A stretch of 6,634 nt of DNA from Gp6-AA40 sp035263125 (GTDB taxonomy: Bacteria > Acidobacteriota > Vicinamibacteria > Vicinamibacterales > UBA2999): NCBI GenBank assembly GCA_035263125.1, contig DATFRP010000052.1, positions 1 to 6,634 of the forward strand. Direction: 5' to 3'. Below are positions 5,662 to 6,634 of this stretch, piece after piece. The position numbers and the translations under genes were made by a program. Position 1 is the first letter of the stretch. The number at the start of each line of letters is the position of its first letter. Under the pieces are notes generated by a model. It was not told the DNA's origin. It did no database searches and saw only the letters and a program-made list of their open reading frames with translations.

Positions 5662-5683
5662 GTCCGGCTGAAGCCGGACACTA
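5662..5683. repeat. REP-like palindrome, copy B
   Basis: GTCCGGCT-GA-AGCCGGAC followed by ACTA differs from copy A at 3986-4007 only in the two central bases, so 20 of 22 positions are shared. It lies eight nucleotides beyond the stop codon of the minus-strand gene ending at 5692, in the same orientation relative to that gene as copy A is to its neighbour. No T-run follows on the minus strand, so a Rho-independent terminator is unlikely. Confidence 0.8.
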
Positions 5684-5691
5684 CGTACGGG

Positions 5692-6489
5692 TCATTTCTT
5701 GAATTCGGTCTCCAGCAGCTTCTCGAATCGCTGCAGGTCCTCGTTGTTCTCGATGCACTCGTACTCGCGGATCCGCTCGCCGGGCTTCAGGCGCAGCGTG
5801 GCATATTGCTTCCACGGCTTGGTGAAGACCTCCGGATCCTCCATGGTGGCTTCGTAGATGATCGTGTCGTGGGTGTCGCGCGTGTACCGCTCGGTGACCC
5901 GCAGCTTCTCGCTGTGGATCGTGCCAACGCCGGCGAGCCAGGTGTTGGTGTTGAAGCCGGTGACGTCGACGACGAGCGTGTCGCCGTCCCAGTGGCCGAT
6001 CGAATCACCGAGATACGACGGCTCCATGTCGTCGGGATGCGGACGCCCGTCGGTCGGAATGAATCGGAACGCGTGGTGGACTTCGTACAGAATCACGACG
6101 CGATGCGGCTGCTGGATGATCTCGAACGGCAGCGGCCTCACCGTGATGCGCGGCACACCCGAGAGCAGGCAACGCGCCATCGGATCGTCGATGCCGCGTC
6201 GTGCCAGGTACTGCTGTCGCTTCGCTTCGGCCTCCGGCTTGTAGGGAGGAGGCTCGGGTGCAGGCAGCGGCTTCCTGCCCATCGCCTCGTCGTACTTGCG
6301 CATCGCTTCGAGCTCGGCCTCGCCAAAGAGCAGCGCGAAACCGCCGCCGACCCACACGCCCGATAGATCCGGCTTGCCGTCAGCCGTCCGCGGGATGCTG
6401 TTCGCAGGCGGCTTCTTGGTTTGCGCGGCGAGCGGCGAAACGGCGAGGATCGTAACCGCAGCAGACAACGCGATGAGGAGACGCATCAT
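5692..6489 (-). CDS. Secreted protein of the acidobacterial PRTADG family, second copy
   Basis: This 265-residue protein is a diverged paralog of the product of 4461-5276. It has a signal peptide (M-M-R-L-L followed by a hydrophobic core, with L-A-A and predicted cleavage before Q23). It shares P-R-T-A-D-G-K-P-D-L-S-G-V-W at 33-46, R-C-L-L-S-G at 106-111, V-V-I-L-Y-E at 131-136, P-T-D-G-R-P at 145-150, G-H-W-D-G-D-T-L-V-V-D at 165-175, V-T-E-R at 198-201, K-P-W at 224-226 and Y-E-C-I-E-N at 243-248. Between the first two blocks it has a charged, proline-rich insert (about 55-100) unlike its paralog. C107 and C245 match the paralog's cysteine pair. The start is ATG 6489 or the adjacent ATG 6486; AGGAGG lies six or nine nucleotides upstream respectively. 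It is the downstream gene of an operon with a DUF6152 gene. Biochemical function unknown. Confidence 0.9.
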   Translation of the reverse strand: MMRLLIALSAAVTILAVSPLAAQTKKPPANSIPRTADGKPDLSGVWVGGGFALLFGEAELEAMRKYDEAMGRKPLPAPEPPPYKPEAEAKRQQYLARRGIDDPMARCLLSGVPRITVRPLPFEIIQQPHRVVILYEVHHAFRFIPTDGRPHPDDMEPSYLGDSIGHWDGDTLVVDVTGFNTNTWLAGVGTIHSEKLRVTERYTRDTHDTIIYEATMEDPEVFTKPWKQYATLRLKPGERIREYECIENNEDLQRFEKLLETEFKK

Positions 6490-6495
6490 GACACG

Positions 6496-6501
6496 CCTCC
6501 T
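6496..6501 (-). promoter_or_regulatory. Ribosome binding site overlapping the upstream stop codon
   Basis: The minus strand reads TAGGAGG from 6502 to 6496: the TAG stop of the upstream DUF6152 gene supplies the first bases of a perfect AGGAGG, six nucleotides before ATG 6489. This arrangement favours translational coupling of the two genes. Confidence 0.8.
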
Positions 6502-6634
6502 ACTGTCCTCCCGTACCGGCGGGAGGACCTGAGTTCAGCTTGTGTCCATCGGCGAAGGTCACATTGCGCGAGGCTGCTTGGGTCGGGTTCACGCGCGCCC
6601 GCCAGCCGAAGACGGTGACCTTGTCGCCGACTTT
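6500..6634 (-). CDS. DUF6152 family protein, C-terminal 44 residues, start outside the window
   Basis: The minus-strand frame entering at 6634 is open to a TAG at 6502-6500 and has no ATG. It encodes a typical DUF6152 C-terminus: K-V-G-D-K-V-T-V-F-G-W-R-A-R at the left, then S-R-N-V-T-F-A-D-G-H-K-L-N-S-G-P-P-A-G-T-G-G-Q at the end. This aligns with A-G-H-K-V-T-V-T-G-F and A-R-T-V-T-L-A-D-G-R-R-V-F-A-G of the DUF6152 protein at 4005-4409. The rest of the gene, presumably with a signal peptide, lies beyond the window. Only 10 nt separate its stop from the next ATG, so the two genes are almost certainly one operon. Function as for the family: a secreted protein of unknown role. Confidence 0.85.
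   Translation of the reverse strand, partial: KVGDKVTVFGWRARVNPTQAASRNVTFADGHKLNSGPPAGTGGQ

Larger units (their letters stand above)
5277..5691. other. 415-bp interval without an intact gene
   Basis: This space between two convergent genes holds, in order, the CAC-purine units and large hairpin (5284-5430), a decayed coding remnant on the minus strand (5425-5640) and the second REP-like palindrome (5662-5683). I see no tRNA, promoter or intrinsic terminator with a T-run in it. It looks like a landing zone for repeats between two convergent members of one gene family. Confidence 0.7.

Overview
The window is GC-rich and reads as chromosome of an Acidobacteriota bacterium, most likely class Vicinamibacteria. 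The evidence is an orphan FtsX/MacB-type permease of the acidobacterial duplicated type, two DUF6152-type secreted proteins, two members of an acidobacterial secreted family containing P-R-T-A-D-G-x-P-D-x-S-G-x-W, and intergenic GTCCGGCT...AGCCGGAC palindromes. The taxonomic call is inference from family content, not from a marker gene.

Layout, left to right. The 3' part of a two-CBS-domain protein (+, to 418) converges on a large ABC-type permease (-, 453-2882). Upstream of the permease, on the same strand and separated by only 15 nt, is a ChrB-like chromate-resistance protein (-, 2898-3980). The junction is a perfect 18-bp palindrome that covers the permease start codon and the last base of the chrB stop. 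Next comes a short secreted DUF6152 protein (-, 4005-4409), divergent from a secreted protein of the PRTADG family (+, 4461-5276). Their 51-bp gap carries two overlapping -10 boxes on opposite strands. A 415-bp stretch without an intact gene (5277-5691) follows. It holds a long imperfect hairpin made of 9-10-bp CAC-purine units, a decayed gene fragment, and a short palindrome also found at 3986-4007. The right end is a two-gene minus-strand operon: the C-terminus of a second DUF6152 protein (6500-6634, cut by the window edge) and a second PRTADG-family protein (5692-6489), with the ribosome binding site of the latter overlapping the stop codon of the former.

The same pair of secreted families therefore occurs twice, once divergent and once as an operon, which suggests they work together in the periplasm or cell envelope. 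Their function is unknown to me. The chrB/permease pair could be a metal or oxyanion stress unit, but no chrA transporter and no ATPase partner is present here. I see no CRISPR array, tRNA, rRNA, integrase or insertion sequence. The points most worth checking are the operator/leaderless-promoter palindrome at 2881-2898, the repeat cluster with its gene remnant, and the duplicated secreted-protein module.
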